From Paraescarpia echinospica (lineage: Eukaryota > Annelida > Polychaeta > Sabellida > Siboglinidae): a stretch of 64,000 nucleotides of DNA. The stretch lies in assembly GCA_020002185.1 (NCBI GenBank), contig CM034536.1, forward strand, positions 12,546,717 to 12,610,716, in the 5' to 3' direction. The position numbers and the translations under genes were made by a program. Position 1 is the first letter of the stretch, and the number at the start of each line of letters is the position of its first letter. This document shows positions 34,893 to 45,169 of the stretch, in pieces. The notes under the pieces were generated by a model. It worked only from the letters and a program-made list of their open reading frames with translations. It was not told the DNA's origin and ran no database searches.

Positions 34893-35026
34893 CAAATGAA
34901 AGTAAAGGTAAGTTCTTATAACGCGGTATCCAGTAATTACGCTTAACCTTAAAGGCCTTAATTTACACCTCGTTTCCTGGCAAATCTGTTCAATCGAACA
35001 CCATCGCGCCTTCTCTGGGAAGCAAG
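34893..35026 (-). mobile_element. 3'UTR of the adjacent LINE (tail family 1 reference copy)
   Basis: It directly follows the LINE stop codon on the minus strand. It shows GCTTCCCAGAGAAGGCGCGA, GGTGTTCGATTGAACAG, CTGGATACCGCGTTATAAGA and ACTTACCTTTACTT. Other copies lie at 2188-2412, 26071-26240 and 30230-30335. Confidence 0.55.
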
Positions 35027-35856
35027 TTATTCATGTTCAGTATATTGAACTTGAGATTGAACTGATTGGGCGGTTAGATTATTCCAGGGTACTATTGTGG
35101 CTGTAAAAAGGAATACTGGAAAGCCTGTGTTCGGAAATGTTGAACCATTAATTGGAATGGATGCCTTCTGCACCCCTCGGCTAAAGAGTTCTGTGGCGCA
35201 GTGGGTACGGGCTGGCTTTGTGTCTAGGCTGGCATGGATGTCGACGAGGCCGTTTTGAATATTATACATCATGTTGAGCCTCGCAATACATATGCGCTGT
35301 TCTAGGGACTTCCATTGCAACTGGTGGCGCATGGAGGTTGGACTGCTGCGGTGCCGCCAGTCACCATAAACGTATCTGGCAGCACGCCTCTGTACCATCT
35401 CCAGTTTGTCGATGTTTCGGTTGGTGGCATGGTCCCAAATGACAGAAGCGTACTCTATTGTTGGTCTGACGTATGTTTGATAGCAGTATGATTTAACTGG
35501 TCTGGGGCAGTTGCTGGTGTTTTGGTCAAGGAAGGCAAGGTGCTATTGGCTTTCTTAATGATGGTGTCCACGTGGTGATCCCAGGACAGTTTTGTATTGA
35601 TGTTGACGCCTAGGTACTTTGCTGTGTTGTGTAAGTGTTCTCCTGTAGACGCTCCCAATTGCTTAGCTTTCTGCTGTTTTGATTTGGGGATGTGGTATAT
35701 GGCTAAGGCTAATTTGTGGTCATGAATGAAATATTCTGAGAGAATGGGTTTAGTTTTGTTGGTGATTCTTAAGATTTCACATTTGTCTGGGTGGAAGCTC
35801 ATCAGCCAGGTCTTCTCCCATTCCTTGGAGAAGATGTCAAGATAGCCTCGACTCAA
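35027..35856 (-). mobile_element. 5'-truncated LINE: RT C-terminal domain
   Basis: The minus-strand frames read [20 protein letters not shown], then [20 protein letters not shown], then [11 protein letters not shown], a single frameshift, then [20 protein letters not shown] and KLEMVQRRAARYVYGDWRHR. These are the thumb and C-terminal blocks of jockey/CR1-type reverse transcriptases. Only one frameshift interrupts about 270 codons, so this is a fairly young copy. It is 5' truncated at about 35856, as is usual for LINE insertion. Confidence 0.8.
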
Positions 35857-37035
35857 TTAAATTAAATTGTTTGGCACTCATAGAAGACCACAGATGACCA
35901 TTTTATTAAAAGTGCAAAAAATATATAAAATGGAAAAGGGTGAAATTCAACACAAACTGAGAAACTGTTGCAAAACACCAGATTCGATACAAATGGCGGC
36001 TTGTACATGGCTTGATGACGACATATTCAAAGGGAGCATTTCGTGTTTTATTGATAATTTTGATTTTTCAATTAAAAAAACGCTCAAGGTGTGTCGTCTG
36101 GCTGCTATCGGATTTGGACTCAGCGCCTAAAAATCATTCAGAATCAATGAAAAAACAAACTTTATATCATAAAAGCAAGGTATACCTCCGTGACTCCCTG
36201 ACAGGCTGACTAGAGATGCAGACACAATAATGCTTATGTCTACCCACATGCCAATAGCATAGCAATACGAATATTATTTTACAATTCTACACTATCACGA
36301 CTGCGGTCTATCGATTGACGGAAACTTCACATTCTCTCCGACCTTCTTCATTTTGAACAAACAACCAGTATCTGCGTTATGGTGTTTATGTAACGATCCT
36401 GTGTGTTTTCTAACATTTGGTAGCTATTAACGACCGTCTTCTTCCAAGGCATCCCGTCAGGTGACGGGCATTTTTGCAAGTAATTATGTATGCATCTTAG
36501 AGGGGAAATGTTTTTGTCAAAACGAGAGTTATTGGTACACACCTGTGCTATGAAGCCTGACTAAATGTTAATGTCCACAAATATAAAAGGTTGACTAAGC
36601 TACTCAGGACAAACACAACGGAGACGTTTCGTGGATGACTTCTATGGGGCCCGTCCTGGGACGACCAGAGGAGAGAAACTATATGTTAGGGGAAAACTGG
36701 TGGTGATATATTAGGTAGAATATACGTTTGTATTTGTTATATTCTTCTTATATGATTTTTATAGCAAAATTTGTGGCATTATTTTTAATGATGATTGACT
36801 AAAATAAAATGCCCGCTTTTAAAACCATTTTATATTGTGGTGGCAATGTTATTTACAATTTTTTATTTATTTACATATAAGCGCCGGAACGAAATTTATA
36901 TTGGGTGGGCTGAGCCGAAACTTCTGCACCACTCCGCTGTCGGATTATGACATCAGAAGACGGTTGGGGTTGAATATTTTTTGAGGCGACTTTAAACATA
37001 TAAAAAAAATCTCAAAAACCTCGACTTGTACCCCC
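35857..37035. other. Intergenic stretch, nothing recognised
   Basis: No gene or element is supported. Confidence 0.45.
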
Positions 37036-37039
37036 TGAG

Positions 37040-38536
37040 GTTAGCCTGTAATGGGTGCCCGACGGATCGCCACCTTGCCGTGATCGGGGGGCTTGAGAGC
37101 CACTGTGAGCCTTAGAGCTATGCCGGCGGGAGCTTAGCTCCTGGAAGGGTTACGCAAGCCGGACCCACCGGTCCTCCATGTTCGGGGGTTGGGCGTGAGT
37201 TTAGCAACCCCACCCTGTAAAACATTATGTGCTACAGAAACGTTTACAACAGCTCAAGGAACCTCAGCCCTGGAAGAGGAAGGATCTTCAACAAGAAGAA
37301 GTATGAAGTCGTGTGGTGAAATCCGGGGACCCTCGGAAGCCACCAGGTCGACCAACCTTCTATCAACAGGGAGCGCTATCGACACAGGAACATAGAATGT
37401 GAGGACCATGTTAGAGAGAGGAAAGATCTCACAAGTTGCAGCAGAGATGCGAACCTACAAACTTAGCATCCTGGGAATCGGCGAGACACGTTGTATGCAA
37501 TCAGTGCAGAGACAACTGATGACAGGCGAGATGCTACTGTATTCAGGACACGAAGGGGACAACGCCCCCACACAGAAGGAGTAGCACTGATGCTGTCCAG
37601 ACACGCACAGAAGGCACTGGTTGGCTGGGAAGCCCATGGACCACGGATCATCATAGCATCCTTCAGGACAAAGAAGAAACGAATTCAAATGAACATCGTC
37701 CAATGCTATGCTCCCACAAATGGAAACAGTGACGATAACAAAGACTACTTCTACGACAGGTTGCAGAACATCCTAGAGAACCTACCAAAGAAAGACATCA
37801 ACATCATCATGCGTGATTTCAACTCCAAGATCGGCACAGACACCGCACGCTAAGCCATCATGGGAAACCAGGTATTGGGAGACATGAGTGACAATGGAGA
37901 ACGAATCGCGGACATAATGCGCCCAGGACAGACTGGTGATAGGAGGCAGCAGCTTCCCCCACAAGCGCATGCACGAAGCAACTTGGGTGTCACCAGATCA
38001 TCTGACGGAAAACGAGATAGACCACTTCTGCATCAGCAAGAAATTCCGAAGAAATTCAAGAAAGTCCAACGAACACTATAATATCTAAAAGTGAGAAAAG
38101 GAGCCGATGAAGGACAACAAAGGCAACCATCAAGATGCTGCAGACCTTCATTAACAACTGCCTGAGAAGAATACTTCGGATTCATTGACCAGATAAAATC
38201 CGAAATGTAGATATATGGCAGAAGACCAGTCTACTTCCGTTGGAAGAGGAAATCAGGAAAAGAAGTTAGGGATGGATCGGGCACACACTTCGGAAACTGG
38301 ACATATACCTCACCAAACAAGCGCTGTCCTGAAATCCGCAGGGAAAGAAGAAAATAGGTCGACCACGAAACACCTGGCGCCGAGAACTTGAAGCAGACAC
38401 CAGCAAGATGGGCTACACCTGGAAGCAAGTGGAGAAAATGGCCCAGGACAGGGGACGCTGGAGAACAGTTGTTGGCGGCTTATGCCCCAGTAGGGGCGAC
38501 AGGCATAAGTAAGTAAATAAGTAAGTAAGTAAGTAA
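37040..38536 (+). mobile_element. APE-type LINE (RTE/CFDP2-like), internally deleted
   Basis: The 5' end GATCGCCACCTTGCCGTGAT followed by a G-run and GCTTGAGAGCC is typical of the family. Endonuclease blocks follow: NVRTMLERGKISQVAAEM, then LSILGIGETRCMQS, GVALMLSRHAQKALVGWEAH, NIVQCYAPTN and MRDFNSKIGTD (GDFN changed to RDFN). After about 38100 the sequence jumps to the C-terminus: NNCLRRILRIHWPDKIRN, WGWIGHTLRKLD, GRPRNTWRRELEADTSKM and MAQDRGRWRTVVGGLCPSRG. The whole RT is deleted. It ends in an (AAGT)n tail at 38509-38536. The clade assignment is tentative. Confidence 0.78.
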
Positions 38537-38539
38537 TCC

Positions 38540-39720
38540 TGTCTCCAGGCCCCCACCACCCCCGCCAAAAAGAATACACCCTTCCCTAAATATCTGGGGG
38601 CTAAACCTATATCAAGACCCCACCAAGAATATTGGGGGCTCAACACCAACCCCCGGTTCCGGCCCCTACAATTTATAATTTATTTCTTTGTGCGCATACC
38701 AGCTAGCAATAAGGCTCAGCACACTGACAGTTTTCCCATTGGCGACCATGTTAATGTTTTGTGTGATTATAAGAAAACGTGATCTATAAAGTTTCTTAAA
38801 CTTCCCACCTGCTGTTATTATCATCTCATTGACATGCTGGTCGATTTTAGTCAAAATCTAATATCTCTAGCTCTTGCAAAATGCCTGTATGTATGACACC
38901 CGTCAATATTTACAAATGCATGCAGGCAGTAATCCGGCTAAAGTGTCAACTAGCCAAATTGCTGCCAGATACCCTTCCGCTTAGTAAAATCAGCTAAAAA
39001 GACACCATTTTACTGTCAACAGCTGCTACAACAACAAAAAATCACATCTAGAAATCTGACTACTCAAATGCACTTATGTCAGAGCAAGTGAACATTGTAA
39101 AAAATCATTTCTCAAAAATATAATGCACTTTTTTTCGTCTGTAATCAAGCAGGAAGTTCAACAGTGTGCTGACCCCAATAATACAGCACGCACACGTACG
39201 CGCGCACGCGCACACCACGGATGCACAGTTATATGATATGTACAGGCGGTGAATATTTTGCTTGATTACGCAGGCGGTTAATCAGAAGTACGGTAACACG
39301 TGGTTGGCTACGAGTAGATAAATAAAGCCGCCAGGGCCACGAAGGTTACACAGCGCGTCGGTGGCAACAGAAACCGGGCGACAGGTAATACGACGTTACG
39401 TATGTATTCGTATAACTAATATCGCATGCATTGATTTTGCAGTGTGTGATTTACAGATACAGGAAAACTAATACATATGCGGAAAACATATGCTAGATAT
39501 GTTGGATAGCGTAGGAAAAATGCCAAGCCAAACTTCGGGATAGGTGTTATATGGCATCGATCCGTTGCTACGGAGCATTGCCGTCGACCAGGCGTTAATT
39601 ACAGTGTTTACGCAGATGGATCTTGGGCACGGCGGCCGCATTGATACATGTGTATCGTTTATCTGTCATAATCTGGCTGCGATTATTTTATAGTTGATTG
39701 AGTCTTAATTAGACTATTAA
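38540..39720. other. Intergenic stretch, nothing firm
   Basis: CpG is raised at 39180-39420, including an alternating CGCG/CACA run near 39190-39215. A possible donor (GGGCGACAG|gtaata) near 39384 could mark an unlinked first exon. No coding content. Confidence 0.35.
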
Positions 39721-39725
39721 ATCGC

Positions 39726-39775
39726 ATAAACGCGGTTAATTCAGATATATATATATATATATATGAATTAACCGC

Positions 39776-39781
<6 letters not shown>
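39726..39781. repeat. Perfect 18-bp inverted repeat around (TA)n
   Basis: ATAAACGCGGTTAATTCA (39726-39743) and its exact inverse (39764-39781) flank a 20-bp TA-rich centre. More (TA)n continues to 39854. It is cruciform-prone. Confidence 0.85.
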
Positions 39782-39858
<77 letters not shown>

Positions 39859-39859
39859 T

Positions 39860-41270
39860 AGTTATGATATATGCCGATCTGGATGTGGAACCAAAACCAA
39901 TACTGGCAACCCGGGGGGAGGGGGGCACTGCCTATACCAGTACTGTGGATGTGCCGACTTCAAGGGACGTTTTTACCAAGGCTCCTTAGCTCAAGAGTCT
40001 GTTTTTCACATGTTCTCTCTGGAACAAGGGACAACAACAACAAGTTCCCTAGACAAGATCATTTCGAGGAACTCTCCGTAGAACAAGGCTAGGTTTTTAT
40101 CGCAGCATTCACGGTTACCTATCGGTATATATCTGCAACTACTCGGGCCAATTTTTGCGGGAATTTCGGCCACGAGAAGTATGTTTATGTTTATATGAAT
40201 TAAATACTTACTTAAAAATTGTGTATTTCTTAAATTTGTCCCTAGATCAAGAGTATACTTTTTGATATTGTATACCTTTATCAAGGGTAGGGGTATGTGA
40301 CCTTCGGTTGCACACCCCTACCCACATGTAAGGGTAGTGCCCCCCCCGGGACTGCACATGTAATAGACAAAGGTCTCAATCTGTGGTGTAACTCGGAAAT
40401 GTGACGGGAGAAAGGGGGGGGGGACTTAGCCAAATGTTTGTTTTTCATGGTAAAATGTGCTATCGCCAGTGGCATAGGCAGGGATTATTTCGTATCTCGG
40501 AGGGGGTGGACATAAAAAAGGCGGGAACCAAGCCTAGTCTTCACAGTAATAATATTTAATGCTAAAATATTGGCACGTTAGTGTTTAGGGGGCCATCACT
40601 CAATATACCCCTAAATGCGCCACTGGCATTGGCTAGAGCAGCAAGTTATACAGGAATAAATAAACAAACGCCACTGGTCTCAGTTTTATATATGGTCCCT
40701 CAACCGGCGAGGAACATTACTGGGAAAGTCCAAGTAGATTTTACACACGAAACACCAGTAAAATAATTTTAAAAAGTAAAATAATTGATACACTTCAGGC
40801 CGGAGGTGTTATAACACTTTTTAAGGGGTGCGTTTTTGGATCACCGATTGCAGATTCCCCAAAACACATCCCCGAGATTTTTGTCGTTGTCTCAACACCC
40901 CGTTGCTGTTGGACATGACTTCTGAAGAAGGATTGGACGAGAGGGTGGTCTTAATTTGTTTTCAAACGCCACGATTTCAACGCAAACGGAACAAGTTCCC
41001 CTCAAGTGGAACTATTTGCCTCAACTGGGGGATGTATACGCACCCACCGCCGCACCCCAGCCTATGGGCCTGCATTTAAAAATTATGAAGTACTGTTTTC
41101 AATAGCCACGTCACGCGACAGATATGCCTACAAGTAAGGTCTTACAACAAACAATAATATGTATTCAAAAGTTCAAACTAGTACATTACATAGTCGTCGG
41201 AACAAGGGGGATCGGGGAGCTCCCTTTAATATCTGAGATGGGGGCCGAGTCACCAATCTTTGGTGTAGGG
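39860..41270. other. Intergenic stretch, nothing recognised
   Basis: An imperfect hairpin (AGGGTAGGGGTATGTG / CACACCCCTACCC) lies at about 40284-40323, with C- and G-runs at about 40340 and 40415. No coding support. Confidence 0.4.
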
Positions 41271-41272
41271 GC

Positions 41273-41473
41273 TTAGCCTGCCAACATTTTGTGAATTTTG
41301 TAGATGCTTTGTTGTAGTAGATCCTTAGAAATCGTTAACAGCAACACCCGTCTTGCGTAGTCGGGTCCGACAGCATCCAAGTGGACAGAGAGACTCGGGC
41401 TGAAATTGTGAGCGTCAGTGCGACACATCTCAAAGAGCACCTCTCCCCCGTCTTCGAAAGTCACGTCCGACAT
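41273..41473 (-). CDS. Unrecognised 66-codon ORF
   Basis: It reads MSDVTFEDGGEVLFEMCRTD, then AHNFSPSLSVHLDAVGPDYA, then RRVLLLTISKDLLQQSIYKI and HKMLAG. Codon use (GTG, CTC, GTC, GAC) looks more like coding than the surrounding DNA. The composition is that of a soluble folded segment. I do not recognise a family. It could be a small gene or a fragment of a mobile or captured gene together with 41693-42192. Confidence 0.3.
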   Translation of the reverse strand: MSDVTFEDGGEVLFEMCRTDAHNFSPSLSVHLDAVGPDYARRVLLLTISKDLLQQSIYKIHKMLAG

Positions 41474-41692
41474 TATCGAAGCGCTGAAGCTCCAGCTTAC
41501 CCCCCTTCCGAATATTAACTTCTTCCCAACGCCTAATCAGATATATGTATATTGCGATATATAATACTCGTGTTGCATGTTTTGTAATTGATACGTAGAA
41601 GCGCATTCAATTTAAAAGTTGTGTAACACTAAATTACATAGCGCGCGTCACGAAATACTTTAGAGACCACGTTTTGTCCAACGCTATGTTGA

Positions 41693-42192
41693 TTAATTCC
41701 ACTGCGCATAGAACACCGTGTTAATAAAGTACTTAAACAGGAGAAACAGAACACGCACTTGGTTAATTGAATTCAACGTCGAACAATGTCTCACAGAATA
41801 CATGTGAATAGCCATTGCGCAATCGGTGGGAACATCTGCCCAGGTAATTTTGTTTTGCATACATGGTTTATCTGGTTGCAAGCCAGTGTAGGTATACACA
41901 GGGCGTGCAATAACGACAAAGACACATCCACGTGATTCCAATGTACTCTCTAGTCTAGCGAAGAGTTTATTGTAGCATTCTGACCTCATGTCATCCATTG
42001 TTGACTCTTGCAATAACGTCGTAAATAGGCGTAGTTCACCGTGAGTCCGATGCTGAATTGCCTACTTCTTATCGGACTAATAATGTATCGTCCGTGCCAC
42101 TTCGACGCGACAAGCCTATAGAACACGGGAGACATGGTCCATTGTGCCAGCAGACGTTTGGCATAGTGTCGCTTTACATGCGTTGCCAGCAC
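41693..42192 (-). CDS. Unrecognised ORF pair, possible gene fragment
   Basis: Two overlapping minus frames look partly protein-like. The downstream one includes MDDMRSECYNKLFARLESTL, then ESRGCVFVVIARPVYTYTGL and ITWADVPTDCAMAIHMYSV. The upstream one has HVKRHYAKRLLAQWTMSPVF. They do not join without a frameshift. No family is recognised. The region is CpG-richer than its flanks. Confidence 0.25.
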
Positions 42193-42199
42193 TGCGTTC

Positions 42200-43470
42200 C
42201 TCTTGCGAATAATCTGCCGAGATTTAGCGTACCAGGCACCAGCTCTTGGACTTACGCCAAGAACCCATTTTGGGGTCTCCTAAGTTATTCGAAAATATTC
42301 TATAATATACGGCCTACCATTCACCCTGTTCGCGATTGACATGTTTGACTTGCGCGACGGTTGTACTGCCCGCGTTCCTACGCGCCGAACAACGACAGAG
42401 ATAGTTGATTATGGAGAATCTGTTCATTTGTCAAAACCTTGAGGACAAAGCTCTGCAGTGTCGTCGTTGAGCTCAAGCGGACCGTATCGTGAGATCGTGA
42501 TTACGCAAGTCTGCGCTACCTCACGCGGTTTGTTGTTGTCGTTTATTCCAAATGTCTGGAGACACAGGCGTTCGTTTATTGATTACAATCAATGTGACTG
42601 TCAAGGTATACGTGCAGCAACGAATTTATTAGCATGTATCATATTATGTGGACGTCTTCAATACTGGGCCATAGTTTCGGGACATTAGCACCACAGAAAT
42701 AAAGATGTAGGAAAACGCCCAAAATATGTTTCCTAGTAAAGTTTAGAGCCTTGGACAAGTGTCCATGTAATGATAATAACACAACAAAATAGTTTCATTT
42801 GTTTATTAAATCGTTTTTGCTATCGGATTACATAATGCACACTGTTTCAATTAAGCACCATTTACTTAGTAGGCCCTACTAAAATAGCTTAAGCTGATTT
42901 GATGAAATTTGTGTTTGTCTGCTAACTTCGAGCACAGTTATAGTTTGGAAAAAACTTGAGACAGGTTATTTTAGAAAGGATTGGTGGAAACCGTAATTAA
43001 TATGATGTTTCAAATTGTGTCAACTATCCATACCAGTGAGGCGTTAGAGTAAAGATGGATTTTCCTACTGTTTCAAGTTCTCACCTTTGCAGCTTCCTTG
43101 TCAACATGAACATTTACCCTAGTGTTGTAATATGTTGTGTTCATTCGTGTGTAAATTGTGTAAGTTACGCAGAACTAATAACAATATTTTGTCCAGTATT
43201 GGAGACATGCTCATATAATATTAACATACACGTGTGTACTGGAAAGAGCTCATGAAAAATGGGAATGTTTTATTAGGCGCGGGAACGGGGGAAGCGGCAA
43301 CGGGGCTTCCCCTCGGAGGAATATATCAGGGGCAGGCATATAATTTGTCCCCCCAGCAAATCCAATTTAAATTAGATTACATGTTAAAAGACGCTTTATT
43401 CGATAAAACATTCGTTATAATATATTGTTATTGTTGGCGTGCCATGTATCCGTCGTCAAACGGGTGTCAG
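42200..43470. other. Intergenic stretch, nothing recognised
   Basis: Short open frames only, without motifs or splice context. Confidence 0.4.
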
Positions 43471-43477
43471 TTGAGGC

Positions 43478-43650
43478 TTTGTTTTACCTAGAAGGCGTGG
43501 TACAGTTTGATTGGCTTTTGATCCTCAAGAGGGTGTTGTTCAAGTTATTCGGGGGTGGGGGTGTAGAGTTGAGAGCCTCAAGGGGGATGCATTCGGAGTT
43601 TATATTGAATCTCAAACGGGTGCAGTTCGAGTTTTTGTGTGATCCTTAGC
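43478..43650 (-). repeat. Degenerate minisatellite related to 165-425
   Basis: On the minus strand AACTCGAACTGCACCCGTTT and CCCCCTTGAGGCTCTCAACT blocks recur at about 35 bp, resembling the TTGAGGCTC/AACTCCAACTG units near the left edge. Confidence 0.45.
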
Positions 43651-43964
43651 GCCCCCCCCCCCCAGTATTAAACATCTTCCCGCGCCCCATGGACGCACCT
43701 CGTCCGCCTCCTCCACCCAAATTTCGTTATTTTTAATTAGACTCGCGCATTTTGGGTTTACTGTTCGCCAACGTGTTTGATCTGGGTAATTATGAACCTT
43801 GTTAATTGATAATGGTGTTACTACCCAGTACGTCACTGCTACGTGTGAGATTGGACGATCATTGTGTCTACCTGCGAATGGCAAAATCAAAATTAGAGTG
43901 GTCACCGTTAACAAATAGTTGATATCGGATACCAGCATATGTACCTGAATGTTTCTGTAGAGCT

Positions 43965-44095
43965 GCGTCTATCTCGCTCTCCCTCGGTTTCTCTGTCTGT
44001 CTCTGTCGCTCTCCCCACCCCCGTCTCTATCTGTATGTCCGTCTGTCTGCCTCAACCCCCTCTCTCTCTCTCTCTCTCTCTGACACACACATACG
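43965..44095 (+). repeat. (TCTC/TGTC)n and (AC)n microsatellites
   Basis: Pyrimidine-rich TCTG/CTCT repeats are followed by a short ACACAC run. Confidence 0.8.
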
Positions 44096-44550
44096 CATGC
44101 ACGCACCCTTCTCTCTGGTACAAAATTTAAAACACTGCCGGCCTTGGGGATTTCAGGAATCAGGAAACGCTTAGATGTGCCAAATAATAAAACAAAGAAA
44201 CATGGTATAAAATTAACGTTTACATTATAAAAAAAATATTCTACATTAAAGCATAGACAATCGCTGAACACAAACTCTCTAAACAATACATGTTAAAGTA
44301 CAACACATGGAGTACACTTTTATATTGACTAAGATCCAAATTGGTAGCTCTCGTTGGAACCAGCCGTTATTTGACACACTATTATATTGACTAGCAAAAT
44401 GCCCGTCTCCGGACGGGATGACTTGGTAGTTCATACGTGACAGTCGTGATAGCGAGATATTCCTAAAATTAGGCATATTATTGCGAATGGCCGCTGTATA
44501 GATCTGTGTTTTCATCGACAGGTACTAGTAGACTTGAGTCTAGAGCACCG

Positions 44551-44575
44551 TGACGTCAGCAAGATGGCCGCGTCT
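44551..44575 (+). promoter_or_regulatory. CRE palindrome and YY1/TISU-like start context
   Basis: TGACGTCA (44551-44558) is a perfect CRE six bases before the ATG. CAAGATGGCCGC around the ATG fits the YY1/TISU element (SAASATGGCGGC) at 11 of 12 positions. TISU marks very short 5'UTRs, so transcription probably starts within tens of bases of the ATG. Confidence 0.5.
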
Positions 44576-44650
44576 GGGATCCAGGAACACAACGAGGCTA
44601 GACGCAAGGAAGCTTTCATCATGAGGCGGGCTCATCTGAGGAAATCAAAT
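44564..44650 (+). CDS. Unrecognised gene, coding exon 1
   Basis: An ATG in CAAGATGG context opens 29 codons: MAASGIQEHNEARRKEAFIM then RRAHLRKSN. It ends in phase 0 at a gtatgt donor. The N-terminus is highly basic and probably helical. It joins exon 2 without frame loss. The start is favoured by the CRE six bases upstream and the YY1/TISU-like context. No family is recognised. Small basic proteins with SEYG/SGYK-type blocks occur among microtubule and ciliary proteins, but that is only a suggestion. Confidence 0.7.
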
Positions 44651-45025
44651 GTATGTGTAGGAATGCTTAGTTTATGAGTTGTTTTGCATTTATGGCATGT
44701 TTTGCATAAACTAATTGTATATTGAATAGGTATTTTATCTTGATACATGGCGCGATTAGCGATGTACATTTATTTAGAGTTATCTAAATACTTACGTGTT
44801 GCTATATACTAAGCTCTTATACACAGCTATTCTCCTACGTTGGATAATTGAATGGTGATCAACTCGACAGATGGCGCTACTGTAAACGAAAAATATTGCA
44901 GTGGTGATTTGTTTGTTCCATGGGTGGGGTGTACGCTAGTCATACAGAATATGCAATGCACCTCAGAGTTAGATACTAGATACGTACACATGCTCACACA
45001 CAAACAACACCTGCTCTGTCCTCAG

Positions 45026-45168
45026 TCGGAGTACGGCGGTATTCCCCAGAGCCGAGACGAGCTGGCCGTAGGTCGAATCCGGGGCGTCGAGGTGCCGGAG
45101 AAGCAGTGGTGGCGCGAGCAGTTGCTAGGAGCTCACGGGCACCACCGGGCGCCGCAATCCGGCTACAA
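45026..45168 (+). CDS. Unrecognised gene, coding exon 2
   Basis: The acceptor is ctctgtcctcag at 45025 and the donor gtaagacg at 45169. The exon is GC-rich in a low-GC setting. It reads SEYGGIPQSRDELAVGRIRG, then VEVPEKQWWREQLLGAHGHH, then RAPQSGY and two bases of a Lys codon (phase 2). QWWREQLL may be an amphipathic helix. The phase fits exons 1 and 3. The intron to exon 1 is only 375 bp. Confidence 0.72.
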
Positions 45169-45169
45169 G

